Below, piece after piece: positions 53,590 through 64,000 of a stretch of DNA of 64,000 nucleotides. The notes under the pieces were generated by a model. That model had not been told where the DNA came from. It saw nothing but the letters and a program-made list of their open reading frames with translations, and searched no databases. Position numbers and translations under genes: made by a program. The DNA is taken from assembly GCA_029706075.1 (NCBI GenBank), contig JAINUG010000052.1:5499498-5563497 (forward strand), written 5' to 3'. This DNA comes from Aldrovandia affinis. Its lineage: Eukaryota; Chordata; Actinopteri; Notacanthiformes; Halosauridae. How positions within the stretch are numbered: the first letter of the stretch is position 1; each line of letters opens with the position of its first letter.

Positions 53590-54388
53590 CCGGTCAGCAG
53601 GTCGGGGGAAGTAACCAGATGACGGTGTCCCAGCATTTAGGCAAGGATGATGAGCAGGTAGTAGACCAGGACCAGGAGCATGTGTGTGAGGCAGGTGGAG
53701 AAGGCCTTCCGCCGCTGCTCCACCGAGGCGATCCTCAGAACCGCCACCAGCACTGCTGCGTAGGTGAACAAGATGAAGGAGAGGGGGCAAGCGTCTTGGC
53801 CTTGGCCAGGCGGAGGTTGTAGAAGATGTCGGCGCAGGCCAAGATGTAGACGGGACCGTGCTCACAGCAGCAGCTCCGGACAGCCCTGGAGGCGCAGTAG
53901 GGCAGTCTGGAGGCCAGGGTGACAGGGTAGAGTTCTATAAGAAAGACCAGGGCCCACGTGCCTGCCAGTGTGAGCAGCATCTGCAGGCTCGTGTTTACAG
54001 TCACGTAGCGGAAAGGGAAGCAAATGGCAACCAGGCAATCGTAGGCTAAGACGGCCAGGGAGAAAGACTCCATGTCGCTGAAGAACTGCATGAAGAACAT
54101 CTGTGAAAAGCAGGCGCCGAACGAGACGTAGTTCAGGTCAAGCGCGCAGACAGACACCATCTGGGGGATTATAACACTGTTAATTGAAATCCATGATGGC
54201 TAAGTTACACACCGCGATGCACTTGGGATTGTGCAGGCTGGGTTCATGAGTAGAATGGCCAAAAGAACGAGGTTACATACTAGCGTGATGAGATAAATGC
54301 TGACACAATATGAGGATGAGACAGTTCCTCTGCCCCATGGTGTGGAATACTGTGATATAGAAACTGCTGTCTGATGAACCAGTGCCAT
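53590..54388 (-). pseudogene. Olfactory receptor pseudogene (OR 4)
   Basis: A decayed, 3'-truncated odorant receptor. The first frame (54388-54200) gives SIYLITLVCNLVLLAILLMN, the TM1 region with CN. A one-base shift follows near 54235, then NPKCIAVCNLAIMDF in the next frame, the TM2 start. The frame 54160-53735 gives MVSVCALDLN, GACFSQMFFMQFFSDMESFS and AYDCLVAICFPFRYVTVNT, in which the DRY Arg is replaced by Cys. Second-loop residues SRLPYCASRAVRSCCCEHGP follow. After another shift near 53790 come FILFTYAAVLVAVLRIASVE-type residues and AFSTCLTHMLLVLVYYLL, the TM6 beginning. TM7 is missing, so it is non-functional. It has the same orientation as the three intact ORs. Confidence 0.87.
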
Positions 54389-55309
54389 TTAAATGGGCTA
54401 AAGAGCTCATTTGAAAGAGGTCTTTAACCTGCGAAAGAGGATGGCCAGAAGGTCATAGAAATGCATAAGATTAGACAGACATGGTAGGATTTGGTTTGAA
54501 TAATCTCACATTAATTTTTTTTCATTGCCATACAACAGTCCTGACTCCTAGAAGGTTATCTTGAGTGTTTACATTTAAATCAAGTCTACAATATAAAATA
54601 TGTGCCTTACTGTTTTTAAAACTGAAAGCTACCGTTCCTCTTGTGTAATGTATTGTTTCATTCATATAGTTGCCCATCACTATCATCCTCCATTTTCACT
54701 GTACTGTATTCATAATCATTACAAATGCCCTTCACAGCTGCAATACATGTAGTTTTATTCACCCAAATAATTTGAAAATATATACAGTATATATATGTAT
54801 ATATATATATATTTTTTTTATAAATCAAAACTACTGATTGTTCCCAAACAACTCAATTTAAGTTCTACTCATGAATTTAATGTTGCTATAATACCATACC
54901 TTACCAGCATTACCTTTGGCTCTACTGGTCGGCATTCAGAGAAACTGGCCTTTTTAAAGAGTAAGGATAACGAGAAACAAGAACTCGTTTAAATAAAGGT
55001 TTAAAAATGGCTTAAAATCATCCTTGTGTCTTCTGCGCAATCCTCATTAAAAGATAAATCTATCTCCTGAGTCAAATAGGACAAATCTTCTGGACAAATA
55101 AGTGCCTAATCATCTCTTTATGTAATTATAATTGTGTGATTTATTTAGCCGCCTATGATCTCTTCTTGTTTGTTTTTCACTTATTTGCAGCTGTGTTGTC
55201 GTTAATCAAGACTCTGAGAATTTCAACAAGTCAGCAATCAGTTACATTTTTTGTTTTGTTCAATTACTTTTCATTTTTCGTTCAGTTCAATTTTTTTTTA
55301 AAAAAATCA
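54389..55309. other. Intergenic, no gene seen
   Basis: Contains a (TA)n microsatellite at about 54778-54811 (ATATATACAGTATATATATG and so on). Otherwise AT-rich, with no recognised similarity. Confidence 0.5.
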
Positions 55310-55875
55310 CCAGTAACACTAAACTGTAAAAACTGTGAGCCACCAGTGGACTGGACATGTTTGGCAAACAAACTGCCTTCTGCTACAGCCAAATATTTCA
55401 CATTTTGACTCATCAGTCCAGAGCACCTGCTGCCATTTTTCTGCACCCCAGTTCCTATGTTTTTGTGCATAGTTGAGTCACTTAGCCTTGTTTCAACGTC
55501 GGAGGTATGGCTTTTTGGCTGCAATTCTTCCATGAAGAGAACTTCTGGCCAGACTTCTCCGGACAGTAGATGGGTGTACCTGGGTCCCACTGGTTTCTGC
55601 CAGTTCTGAGCTGATGGCACTGCTGGACATCTTCCGATTTCTAAGGGACGTAAGCATGATGTGTCTTTCATCTGCTGCATTAAGTTTCCTTGGCCAACCA
55701 CTGCGTCTAAGGTCCGCAACGTTGCCCGTTTCTTTGTGCTTCTTCAACAGAGCTTGAACAGCACATCTTGAAACCCCAGTCTGCTTTGAAATCTTTGCCT
55801 GGGAGAGACCTTGCTGATGCAGTATAACTACCTTGTGTCTTGTTGCTGTGCTGGCAGTCTTGCCATGAAAATCCC
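55310..55875 (-). pseudogene. Tc1-type transposase N-terminal half
   Basis: The DNA-binding domain is almost intact: HKVVILHQQGLSQAKISKQT (first helix-turn-helix), GVSRCAVQALLKKHKETG, then SGWPRKLNAADERHIM and SSAISSELAETSGTQVHPST of the second subdomain, and GRIAAKKPYLRR. A stop follows at 55493. Beyond it, in pieces, the first catalytic block reads QQVLWTDESKCEIFGCSR. The second and third catalytic blocks are missing. The true start is probably near 55875, in front of the TASTATRHKVV part; an earlier Met at 55909 lies in the inserted LINE scrap. Confidence 0.82.
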
Positions 55876-56444
55876 AAATCCCCTGCAGCTCTGTCTGACT
55901 TCCACACACTCCTGGCTTCCTTCTCCGCTAACCTCTCCTCTATGACCTGTGAGGTTGAGGTCATTCGCAACTCCTTCCCCCAACCTCTCCCTCTGAAACT
56001 CCCATTCCTTCCCCCTCTTCCAGTCCATTGCTATGGTCTTCCACAACCTCACCTTAGTAGCAGAGTTTGGCTGTTCCTCATCCCAGTTTTAAGCCTCCGA
56101 TGATTGACGCAGCTGTTTCTGTTTCAGTTAATGACTGTGTTTCAACTTACATATGAAATTGATGATCATTAGCACCTGTTTGGTATAATTGGTTAATCAT
56201 ACACCTGACTATAACCCTACAAAATCCCTGACTTTGTGCAAGTGTACCTATAAGAATTGATGCTGGTTTGTTGGCAAAGGGTAGTCACACCAAATATTGA
56301 TTTGATTTAGATTTTTCTTCTGTTTGCTCACTTTGCATTTGGTAAATTGATAAAAATAAACAATTACAATTTATATTTTTGAAAGCATTCTTACTTTACA
56401 GCATTTCTTCACACCTGCCTAAAACTTACACATACACAGTACTG
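55310..56444 (-). mobile_element. Tc1-type transposon, 5' half only, carrying a LINE scrap
   Basis: One complete end lies at the right (CAGTACTGTG style, reversed; TA at 56445-56446), followed by the typical 5' untranslated region of this fish Tc1 family (for example CACACCAAATATTGATTTGA near 56286). The transposase follows, reading leftward and lost after about 55310. The stretch 55868-56033 interrupts the untranslated region just before the start codon, and its plus-strand translation looks like an L2-type linker region. The other terminal repeat is absent. Confidence 0.8.
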
Positions 56445-56446
56445 TA

Positions 56447-57489
56447 TGTTGGCAAATTCAGTGATCACCAAACGTACTGAAAAAAAAACTGAATTGAATT
56501 GAAGTTTGTGAAGTTGTGCTTGTTTTGTGATATCAAGTGCATCCGAAAGACTCGCATGCCTGGATTATACATGTTTTATTGACACTTTATGCTCTTAAAT
56601 TAAATCTTTAATTCTGTGTTCATGTCAGGCCTGAGCCTCAGCTGTATCAGTTGTGATTTCTTGAATTTATAGAAATCAATAAAAATCGATATACCTTCTA
56701 GGAGCTGTGGTTGGTGTGAAATTTATTTTCATTTAATCTTTAATCATTTAAACTAATATTAATTTTTATTATTTTATTTATTTTTAATATTAAATATGAA
56801 TTCATATTAAATATATTAAATATTAATTTAAAGCAGAAATATTCATTTCCACAGTTATAATAGTCATCTGAAATGCAGTATATTTATTTCACTTATTTTG
56901 GCCAAATTAATTAATTAAATTGACCACTGATTACCAGTTTGGCATAGGTGTGATCAGTAATGCAAGCATTAGCTGGCTCTTAACTGAGTAACCATTTCTA
57001 GAACGACACAATTTTTGTCTAGTAGACCTCAATCACACCCAATGAAATCCGCTGTGCACAATAACATTCTAACGCATTCTTATAATTTAAACAGTTGGGC
57101 CTTAGAAGTCAAGGAGAATTATCGACAAGTCAATAAGTAACTAAAACCCAAGAAAATGTTTTGTTGTATGCAACCAGCACATACAAAATCAATGGACCTT
57201 ACAAGTCTTTTATATGCTTGGCACATCCATCCACACTGATCCTGGGTTTCAGTTTATTTGACAGAGCCACCTTATGTGGTGCCATGCCACGCCACATAAA
57301 TGCTAATACAGGAAATATGATTAAATATATAAGCAATGGTCATGGTACTGCTCTCATAAATTTGATTACAACAATCAAGCTTAAACCTGCTACACTCCAC
57401 AGTGTTCAGCTGTAAAGAATTCAGTTCTGTTCATTCTGTTCAGCTGGTTCAGCATTCAGCTGCTCTCAAAAAACCGGGGGGCAAGAGGG
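56447..57489. other. No gene seen
   Basis: AT-rich with many AAATATTAAT-type words near 56740-56840. No recognised feature. Confidence 0.5.
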
Positions 57490-58344
57490 CCACTGTTACG
57501 TCTCAACTCCACACACAGGTGTGTCGGCCCCCTCGCTTTCTTAGTGCGGGGAGGTAAACAGGTGGATAGCGTGTTTGCTCCTTCCCTCTACAGCAAAACA
57601 GCCCTACCGGGGTTCATTAGCCATGCTTGGAAAGAGCGGGCAGAGAGCCTCGGAGGGGGCACCACATGACGACACCCTGCCGTGGTAAACAAAAACACAG
57701 CCATTAGCCTAATGAGCACTAACTGGTGACTGGATATAGAAAACATTGCTGTTGCCACAGTAGACAAGAGGACAGTAAACAAGACGTTGTTAATGAGACT
57801 CAAGGTGCATAATCACCAGGGGGTCTCGCTCTGTCTGCAAATTTTTTTTCACGTATTCGTGGCGGTTGGCCAATCGGTGGCCAGTTATGATGATGCTGCA
57901 CGGCGCGTTTAGCAGTTGGTGTGCATTCTCACGGTACCAGTTTGAAGCTGCCGACGGAGGACGCAGACAGCTCTCCACCACAAGGAGATGGTATAATGAT
58001 AGCAGTCTGAAATAACGTGCCAATGGTACTCAAGCCACCGCCAGTTTTATGCTAATTTGACTCTAGCATTATTGTATAAATATTCATACCACTTCTGGAT
58101 CAAAAGGGCAAACTACTTATTCACAAAGCTATGTGCTATATGCTCCTCTGCTTTCCTCTTGCATTTGAATCTGTGTAATGTAACAGGAAGGGGTCGTGTG
58201 TAAAGGTAAATCACCTACTGAAAGCAGGGAGGAGCAAGGCAAGGGGTGCATGCCTCAGATGTTAGAAGCCTGAATGTTTCCTTGGATATGCAAGAGGCAT
58301 ACTATCCTCTCTCTCTCCTTGTCTGTGTCCCCCCCTCCCTCTAT

Positions 58345-58396
<52 letters not shown>

Positions 58397-59615
58397 GACA
58401 CACACACACAAATATTGTATATACTGCTTTGAAATTACATTTTTCTTCAACCACCTCTCATAAGAGGTTTTATCATTTCATTGTTTCATTATTTAACATC
58501 CCTTTTCCGCATACGTCATTAAGAAAATGTCAAAAAGATCCCTTTCTATGTTAGGGCTCATTCACACACTACTAGCAACACCAGCGCAGTGCAGGGTACA
58601 CAGACAATTATACCCAAACTCTTCCCCATTCCCCTCTGTCTGTTTTAATTCTCCCACTCATTGCCTGCCTCATGCACACATGTCCATACATTTACACACA
58701 CAGTCAAGGTACATTAGCCCGGTAATTCATGCTTTGCTCATCATTGCAATGCACACACATGAGGAATGGCAGATGGGGGTAAATTCGCCACCAACTTTAT
58801 CAATCAACTCAGACCACAATCTTTTACAATAAAGTTGTCATAGGATGCTTTACAGATCATTATTGCCAGAGGATGAAGAACCCCCCCCCCCAAAAAAAAC
58901 CCTTTGAGACTAAGATCTGAATTCAATCAAATGGGTCTTTAACCTTGATTCACAATTGACCTCCCAGCTGTCCCTTCCAGCATAAAGCACTAGTCTTGGG
59001 GAGGTGACTTGTTCCATGGTCCAGAATCGAATGCTTACTGTACTACTGCCAACACTGGCCCAGAGTTTGATGGGGCAACGCACAATTCACCATAGCACTG
59101 CCTAGTAAGGGATAGTTCCATACAGCAGGGTTTGTCAGGTCTCTGGTCAGTCATGGTCCTGCAGTCTGTCATGCGTCAGATGCATACTGGATTTTAGTCC
59201 GCCAGCACAATGACCTCACTGCTCAGCTGGTGGATTGCAGAGCTTAAAAGACAGGTGCTTTGGAGGCGACGCATGCTAGCATGCACTCTCCTGAATTGAT
59301 GGAGGGAAGAGAAAACGGGATAAAAAACGTTGACTTGACAATTCAATGTAAGTGTTTTTTTTTCTTAAACAGTCTGGCGAGTACAGCTATCGCCACAATC
59401 TTATTTTACATTGAAAAAGGTTTGTAATAGTAATTTGTATTTATAATACCCATTTTCTGAAGGGAAAATGTTAATTGAATCCAAGGCCTCCGAATTTGCG
59501 ACTGTGTGTAATGTATCCCTGGACTGGAACATCTGTTAAAAAAAAAAACGTCCTAATATCCGTAAGGAATTAGTTAAAGGCAACTTCCTGCATGGATATT
59601 AAGGTTTTGTTTTTT
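57490..59615. other. Intergenic, no gene seen; microsatellite inside
   Basis: A GC-richer island of unknown nature lies near 57500-57680. 58346-58410 is a (CT)n run followed by (CA)n. Poly-C and poly-A runs are near 58870-58900. Frames at 57161-57415, 57588-57803 and 58527-58832 have no recognised similarity. Confidence 0.5.
58346..58410. repeat. Compound (CT)n(CA)n microsatellite
   Basis: An uninterrupted CT run to about 58382 followed by ACACACACAC with one AGA interruption. Confidence 0.95.
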
Positions 59616-59795
59616 TGCACAGAGTTGCCAATGCCTGGAACAGCTTGCCAGATCAGGTAGTTGAAGCAGAAACACTGCTATTCAAGTCCAGACTACATGC
59701 AGTACTAGATACTCTTTATATTAGCACATGACAAGCCTAGATGGGCTGAACGGCCCATTCTCGTCACTATGCATTCTTGTGTTCTTATGTTCTTA
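59616..59795 (+). repeat. LINE 3'-end scrap
   Basis: The plus-strand frame reads RVANAWNSLPDQVVEAETLL, then FKSRLHAVLDTLY, the C-terminal signature (WNxLPxxVxxA..FKxRL) of several LINE polymerases. It is followed by GGCTGAACGGCCCATTCTCG and a TGTTCTTATGTTCTTA end, the style of a fish LINE tail. 5'-truncated to about 180 bp. Confidence 0.7.
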
Positions 59796-60158
59796 TCTGG
59801 CAACTAAATAAATACAGTGAACAGACGGTCAAACTCTTCTGCTCTTAACTTTAAGTCCTGGGTGGGGAGCACTGTTGGGCTCTTGGAGAAGATTTGAAAA
59901 AGCAATCCATTCTGTAACCTGCAGTTACTCTATGTAACCTGTAACCTGTATGCTGGAGGCACTGAGTTGACATGGCCTATGCAAAGTAACAACTGCAGTG
60001 CACTGCCCCTGACTCTAAATCTGTCGTGTGAGCCCTAGTCTCTAACCAGTGTGAGCAGCGGTCCATTGAGAGACCAGGCTTGTGCGCTTTCTCTTTCTTC
60101 AGTAATATATTGGAACAAAGTGCCACAAGGCACTGGGACAATATTCTGATTATTGATG
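59796..60158. other. No gene seen
   Basis: A tandem-like cluster of (T)GTAACCTG words lies near 59908-59948. Nothing else recognised. Confidence 0.45.
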
Positions 60159-61759
60159 TACATTTCTGGTCAAAAGTTTTAGAACACCTCCATTTTTCCA
60201 GTTTTTATTGAAATGTATGCAGTTTAATGTTTAAATGTACCCTGAAATTAAAGCATAGATCAAATAAACTTATTGGAGATAAAAAAGAAATCACAGAATC
60301 GTTTTGTTTAAATGTAATAAAAAATGTTGACTCATCAAAGTAGCCACCTTTTGCAGATATCACAGCCGAACACACTCGTGGCATTCTTTCTACAATGGAA
60401 ATCAAATATTGTTCGGAAAGTTCTTCCCAACACTGTTGCAGAAGTTCACACAAATGTGTTGCACTTGTAGGTTGTTTTGCTTTCACCCTTCTGTCCAGTT
60501 CATCCCAAACCAGCTCGATGGGGTTTAAGTCTGGAGACTGTGCTGGCCATTCCATGATTTGAAGCCTACTGTCTTGTTCTTTTCTTCTAAGGTAGTTCTG
60601 ACATAGCCTGGAAGTATGTTTTGGGTCATTATCTTGCTGTAGGATGAACCCCTGACCAACTAGACGTAGACCAGAGGGTATTGCATGGCGCTGCAAAATG
60701 CTTTGGTAGCCCTTTTGCCAGTCACTCTGTGCAGCTCGCCAAGTCTGGATCCAGCAAAAGAGCCCCAGACCATCACGCTTCCTCCTCCATGTTTGACAGT
60801 TGGAGTCACACAATGAGGAACCATCCTTTCGCCTACTCGACGGCGTACAAAACCCCTGCGTGATGAACCGAAGATTTCAAATTTTGATTCATCAGTCCAT
60901 AAGACCTTCTTCCAGTCTTCAGTAGTCCACTGGCGGTGCTTCATGGCCCAGGCAAGCCTCTTTTTCTTATTTTGCCATCTTAGCAATGGCTTTCTTACTG
61001 CCACTCGACCTGTCAAACCTGCAGCTCCAAGTCTTCTCTTCACAGTTGAAACTGAAACTTCCTTACTTCGACCAGTGTTAAGCTGTGCTTGAAGCTGTTA
61101 TCCTCTGAGCCGCCTGTCACGCAAGCTGTTGACTCTCAGACACTTGTCTTCTGATTTTGTTGTGGCTTTGGGTCTGCCAGACCTCTTCCTGTCAGAGTTT
61201 CCTCCAGTTTCCAAGTACTGTTTGATGGTGTAGGAAACTGTACTCACTGACACCTTGGCCTTCTTTGCAATTTCTCTAAAGGAAAGACCTACACTTTTAA
61301 GGGTTATAATGGTCTGTCTGTCTTCCTTTGTTAATGGCCTTTTTCTTGCCATTATGATAGCAATATATTACTTCCTGCCGTGCAATATTGTCTAAATAAT
61401 ACTTCAGAGGTTGTAGTATTACAGTCTGTTCCAACACTGCTTTTATACAGACAGAGGGTTTGTAAGTAATCAACAAAAGTTGGGACACCTGTAGGAATTG
61501 TTTGCATCAACTTTCAAGGCTTAATTTACTTCCATTGCTGCAGAATAGCTGTAAGTTGTTAACCCATTACTTGTTCCCTGAAAATGACCTTTTTTTATAA
61601 CTCTGAAATTTACATTATTTTTCAGTAACCTGAACTTTTTTTTAAAACTTCTGGCAGTTTACCACTTACCTTTGCACCATTCCAGGTTATTGATTGGACT
61701 TAAATTTCAGTAAAAACTGGAAAAATGGGGGTGTTCTAAAACTTTTGACTGGTAGTGTA
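60159..61759 (-). mobile_element. Tc1/mariner-type transposon, full length, nearly intact
   Basis: The terminal inverted repeats share CAAAAGTTTTAGAACACC on the left and its reverse on the right, with flanking TA at both ends. The length of 1.6 kb and a transposase spanning most of the inside fit a complete element on the minus strand. It is related to the shortened element at 42.3-42.8 kb by its ends and by the shared catalytic wording. Confidence 0.92.
60320..61352 (-). pseudogene. Tc1-type transposase with one stop and one frameshift
   Basis: A cut-and-paste transposase. It starts at 61352: MARKRPLTKEDRQTIITLKS, then GLSFREIAKKAKVSVSTVSY, the paired-like DNA-binding domain, and KRSGRPKATT, a GRPR-like hook. 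An in-frame TAA ends it at 61098-61100. The same frame then continues through KRRLGAAGLTGRVAVRKPLL and KVLWTDESKFEIFGSSRRGF (first Asp) to HGGGSVMVWGSFAGSRLGEL. A single frame change near 60710 leads to SILQRHAIPSGL, GFILQQDNDPKHTSRLCQNY (second Asp) and [20 protein letters not shown] (third acidic residue), ending VCSAVISAKGGYF. Only two lesions separate it from an open frame, so this is the youngest transposase in the window. Confidence 0.92.
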
Positions 61760-61789
61760 CATTTCTTGAATGTGTATATTGTACTAAAA

Positions 61790-62190
61790 ATGTTTTTTTT
61801 TTGTTTAAAAATATATATATATTTCTAATTTCCCCCCCGTTTTTTCTCCCAATTTGGTTGCCAATTATACCCTCTATTTATCTCAATTCCCCCTCCCCCA
61901 CGAGTCCGCCGCCCGTCCTCCGGGGCAAGACATTATTTCCGGGCCGAATTTATCCCCCTCTTCCGGGACGGAATTCTACCATGGACGCCTTTTTCCTGCT
62001 CCTCGACGGACTCGTGCCGGCTAACCCTCCCCCTTCCCCCGGAGGCGGACAGCCAAACGCCGCCTCCGATCGGACTGGCGACCAGGGCCGGTCTGGTAGA
62101 GAAGCGCGTGCCTGTCAGGCAGCGCACACCACACCGGACCAGCCAATGTGTGGTGCGTTAGACTGCTACGCTATCCGCCAGCCCCCTAAA
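61790..62190 (-). repeat. SINE-like repeat candidate, minus orientation
   Basis: On the minus strand it opens with a tRNA-like head (GGCTGGCGGATAGCGTAGCA, box A-like, near 62161-62183), then a GC-rich body. It ends with AATAGAGGGTATAATTGGC, AAATTGGGAGAAAAA and an A-rich tail (61795-61802 as T's on the plus strand). A truncated relative in the opposite orientation is at 20.09-20.15 kb. The box B is not clear, so the SINE label is tentative. The plus-strand frame 61801-62337 runs through it by chance. Confidence 0.55.
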
Positions 62191-62210
62191 AAATCTTTTT
62201 TCTGTGAAAA

Positions 62211-62509
62211 CATCCATCCATTATCTAACCTGCTTATTCCTGGTCAGGGCTGGAACCTATCCCAGCATGCATTGGGCAAATCCATCGCAAGGCACATACA
62301 TCTTTCACTCACACACTCATACCTACAGGCAATTTAGACTATCCAATTAGCTTAACGTGCATGTCTTTGGCCTGTGGGAGGAAACCGGAGTACCCGGAAG
62401 AAACCCACGTGGACACGGGGAAACTCCACACAGGAAGGCCCCTGCCTCAAACCCGGGACCTTCTTGCTGTGCGGCGACAGTGCTATCCACTGCATCACCG
62501 TGCTGCTTA
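62211..62509 (+). repeat. High-copy dispersed repeat, copy 2
   Basis: Same family and orientation as 13728-14072: CTATCCCAGCATGCATTGGG, CAGGCAATTTAGACTATCC, CGTGCATGTCTTTGG, GAAACCGGAGTAC, CTTCTTGCTGTGCGGC. It lacks a piece near the AGGCAGG...ACACCCTGGACAGG part present in copy 1. Confidence 0.85.
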
Positions 62510-63495
62510 GTGAAAACATATTTTCATTTATTCATTCGCTTCACAAGTCAATAATGAATGGTCAATTTGGCAGATTCCCATATCCAGGTTGACTGCTTGT
62601 CATGTATAACATTTAGCATTTAACAGTAGATATAAACTGTAGAATGCTGTAGTTCCTGTTCTTTTTGGCGTGTTGCCAAATATCAAATTGTGAGGGTTTA
62701 AAATCTATAAATGCACCCTTATTTCCTGTAAAGTTTTTACAGATGACCGTTTCAGTTCTCTTCACTGGTGCTATTTAAAGTAGTCACAGTTTGCTCAAAC
62801 AGTCCTACTGTTTCTAACTTTATGTCATTATTCTGTCTGTCTTTAAAATGACCTGAATTAAATCAACATTTATCTTAAATTTTAATGTAATTTTCACAAA
62901 TTAAAAGAATTTTTTTCTTGAAAAACAGCTTGGAGGGTTCAGAAAAATGTGAATTTAATCTTTCTCTCCTCACCAACTCAACTGTTTGTGAAGAGAGAAT
63001 AAAGTGCTTGCATTTATTTGCAATTTATCCTTAACAAACTTAAACTGAATCCACTCCAATCATCTTGCATTTACCTGCTGTCAAGTCATCCAATAAAAGT
63101 AATTAACCATGACTTCAAAGCACGTTGATATTGCCTTTAATTTTTATCACAATACTCAAAAAGCACCAGCAGCTGGTAGCACCATCTGTACATGGTTTCT
63201 GTCGTATCAGAGGACATTGGTGGCCAGCTGTGGTCATCCAGGTTCACCAGCATCGTCCTGCCACCAGTCCCATGAAATGAGGATGTCCTCTGGTCTAACA
63301 TAAATATAAAAACGTAGATACCGCATTGGCTGCTGTTATATGTTGCAGCGATATGTCTGCACGACCACCATATTGGCGCGGGCAAGATCAGGGTCTAAAC
63401 AACCGCATGTGTATTTTGTGTATGATCTTCCCCGTGTCTGAACTGGTTGAATGAGGCATCTGCATATTCATATCTATGTGGCCTAAGGGTAGGTC
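62510..63495. other. No gene seen
   Basis: AT-rich; no recognised coding or repeat sequence up to the LTR at the right edge. Confidence 0.5.
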
Positions 63496-64000
63496 TGTCA
63501 CGATTGGTACCGGAAAACCAGGTGCGGACCCAGAAATGCAATAATGTCCTTTATTGCGTAAATAACAAGCAATGGTCAAACAGGAGCAATCAGGGCAATA
63601 CAGGCATCCAAAGAGTGGTTGGGGACAGGCAAAGTTGGGGACAGGCAAAGTTCGTTCCAGGCTTCAGCTGTGTCAGAGGCAGGACACGAGGACGCTGGAA
63701 AGTTGTGTAGGCATAAGCAAAGCACAAGACAATCTGGCAACGAACATGGGAAAACGCACAGCTTATATACATTTAGACATAACAAGAAACAATCAGGAAT
63801 TAACACGAATGCAGCTGACTGCAATCAGACACATAAGGAATAAGTGAAAACAATAATACAATGACGAGACAATCTGAAACAAACAGCTTTACTACATCAG
63901 ACATAACGAGAAACAGGTGAAAACAATAATACAATGACGAGACTGGAAACAGGTAAGCAAAAGTAAAAACACGGACTGGACAACTAGGAAAACATGGAAT
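63496..64000 (-). mobile_element. LTR of a Gypsy-like retrotransposon, running off the window
   Basis: Read on the minus strand this has LTR layout. A promoter TATATAAG (plus 63762-63769) is followed by a transcribed part. An AATAAA poly(A) signal (plus about 63550-63555) lies close to the end, then GGGTCCGCACCTGG and the terminus ending GTGACA at 63496. The plus strand therefore begins TGTCACGATTGG. U3 has two copies of a roughly 26-bp unit containing ACAATAATACAATGACGAGA. A tandem GTTGGGGACAGGCAAA lies at about 63617-63650. Whether it is solo or part of a full element lies beyond 64000. Confidence 0.75.

Noticed and set aside
62120-62190. Possible tRNA gene on the minus strand
   Set aside because: A box A-like motif is present but no cloverleaf or clear box B follows at tRNA spacing; it fits a SINE head better.
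61801-62337. 178-codon plus-strand Pro-rich frame
   Set aside because: It runs antisense through the SINE-like repeat and into the dispersed repeat; no protein similarity.

Overview
The window looks like an olfactory-receptor (OR) neighbourhood of a bony fish, most likely a teleost. The signs are fish-type single-exon odorant receptors, a V-SINE, L2-type LINEs, many Tc1/mariner families known from fish, hAT and Harbinger elements with their short derivatives, a Ty3/Gypsy retrotransposon, and remnants of a fish egg-coat (ZP/choriogenin-like) gene. The DNA is AT-rich with many microsatellites. Nothing bacterial, viral or CRISPR-like was seen.

Host genes. Three intact OR genes (2557-3534, 10096-11049, 39289-40230) and one decayed OR (about 53590-54388) all lie on the minus strand, as expected for one tandem OR cluster expanded and spread apart by transposons. 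The only other host-derived coding sequence I recognise is a broken ZP4/choriogenin-like pseudogene on the minus strand (47535-48215), with a trefoil part and a ZP-domain part.

Layout. 0-1.1 kb: a Tc1-type element with both ends. 2.5-11 kb: two ORs, with a rearranged Tc1 relict at 6.55-7.1 kb. 11.4-12.6 kb: a Harbinger-type element with a dead Myb-like gene. 13.7-18.5 kb: a dense patch of hAT elements, several with exact 8-bp target duplications. 18.9-20.8 kb: a split hAT transposase relict and a LINE reverse-transcriptase relict. 22.9-27 kb: a three-deep nest (LINE inside hAT inside another inverted-repeat element). 27.7-29 kb: Tc1. 29.3-33.7 kb: a foldback-rich hAT followed directly by an L2-like LINE. 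34-37 kb: V-SINE, Tc1 scrap and an inverted Gypsy scrap. 39-42.8 kb: OR and a deletion-derivative Tc1. 43.6-46.9 kb: Gypsy pol relict and a solo LTR. 47.5-51.6 kb: ZP pseudogene and an L2 LINE. 53.6-56.4 kb: OR pseudogene and half a Tc1. 57-64 kb: microsatellites, a LINE 3' scrap, a nearly intact Tc1, a SINE candidate, a dispersed repeat, and an LTR at the right edge.

Working together. The OR genes would act independently as odorant receptors in olfactory neurons. The rest is a record of successive transposition. The most unusual items are the nested insertions with preserved target duplications, a 59-bp perfect inverted repeat, an in-place inversion inside a Tc1 relict, a duplicated noncoding block with homeodomain-like sites at 20.8 and 27.4 kb, and two near-identical Gypsy scraps in opposite orientation on either side of one OR gene. 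I did not find a convincing new molecular system. All assignments come from reading the sequence and from memory of the families; no database search was run.
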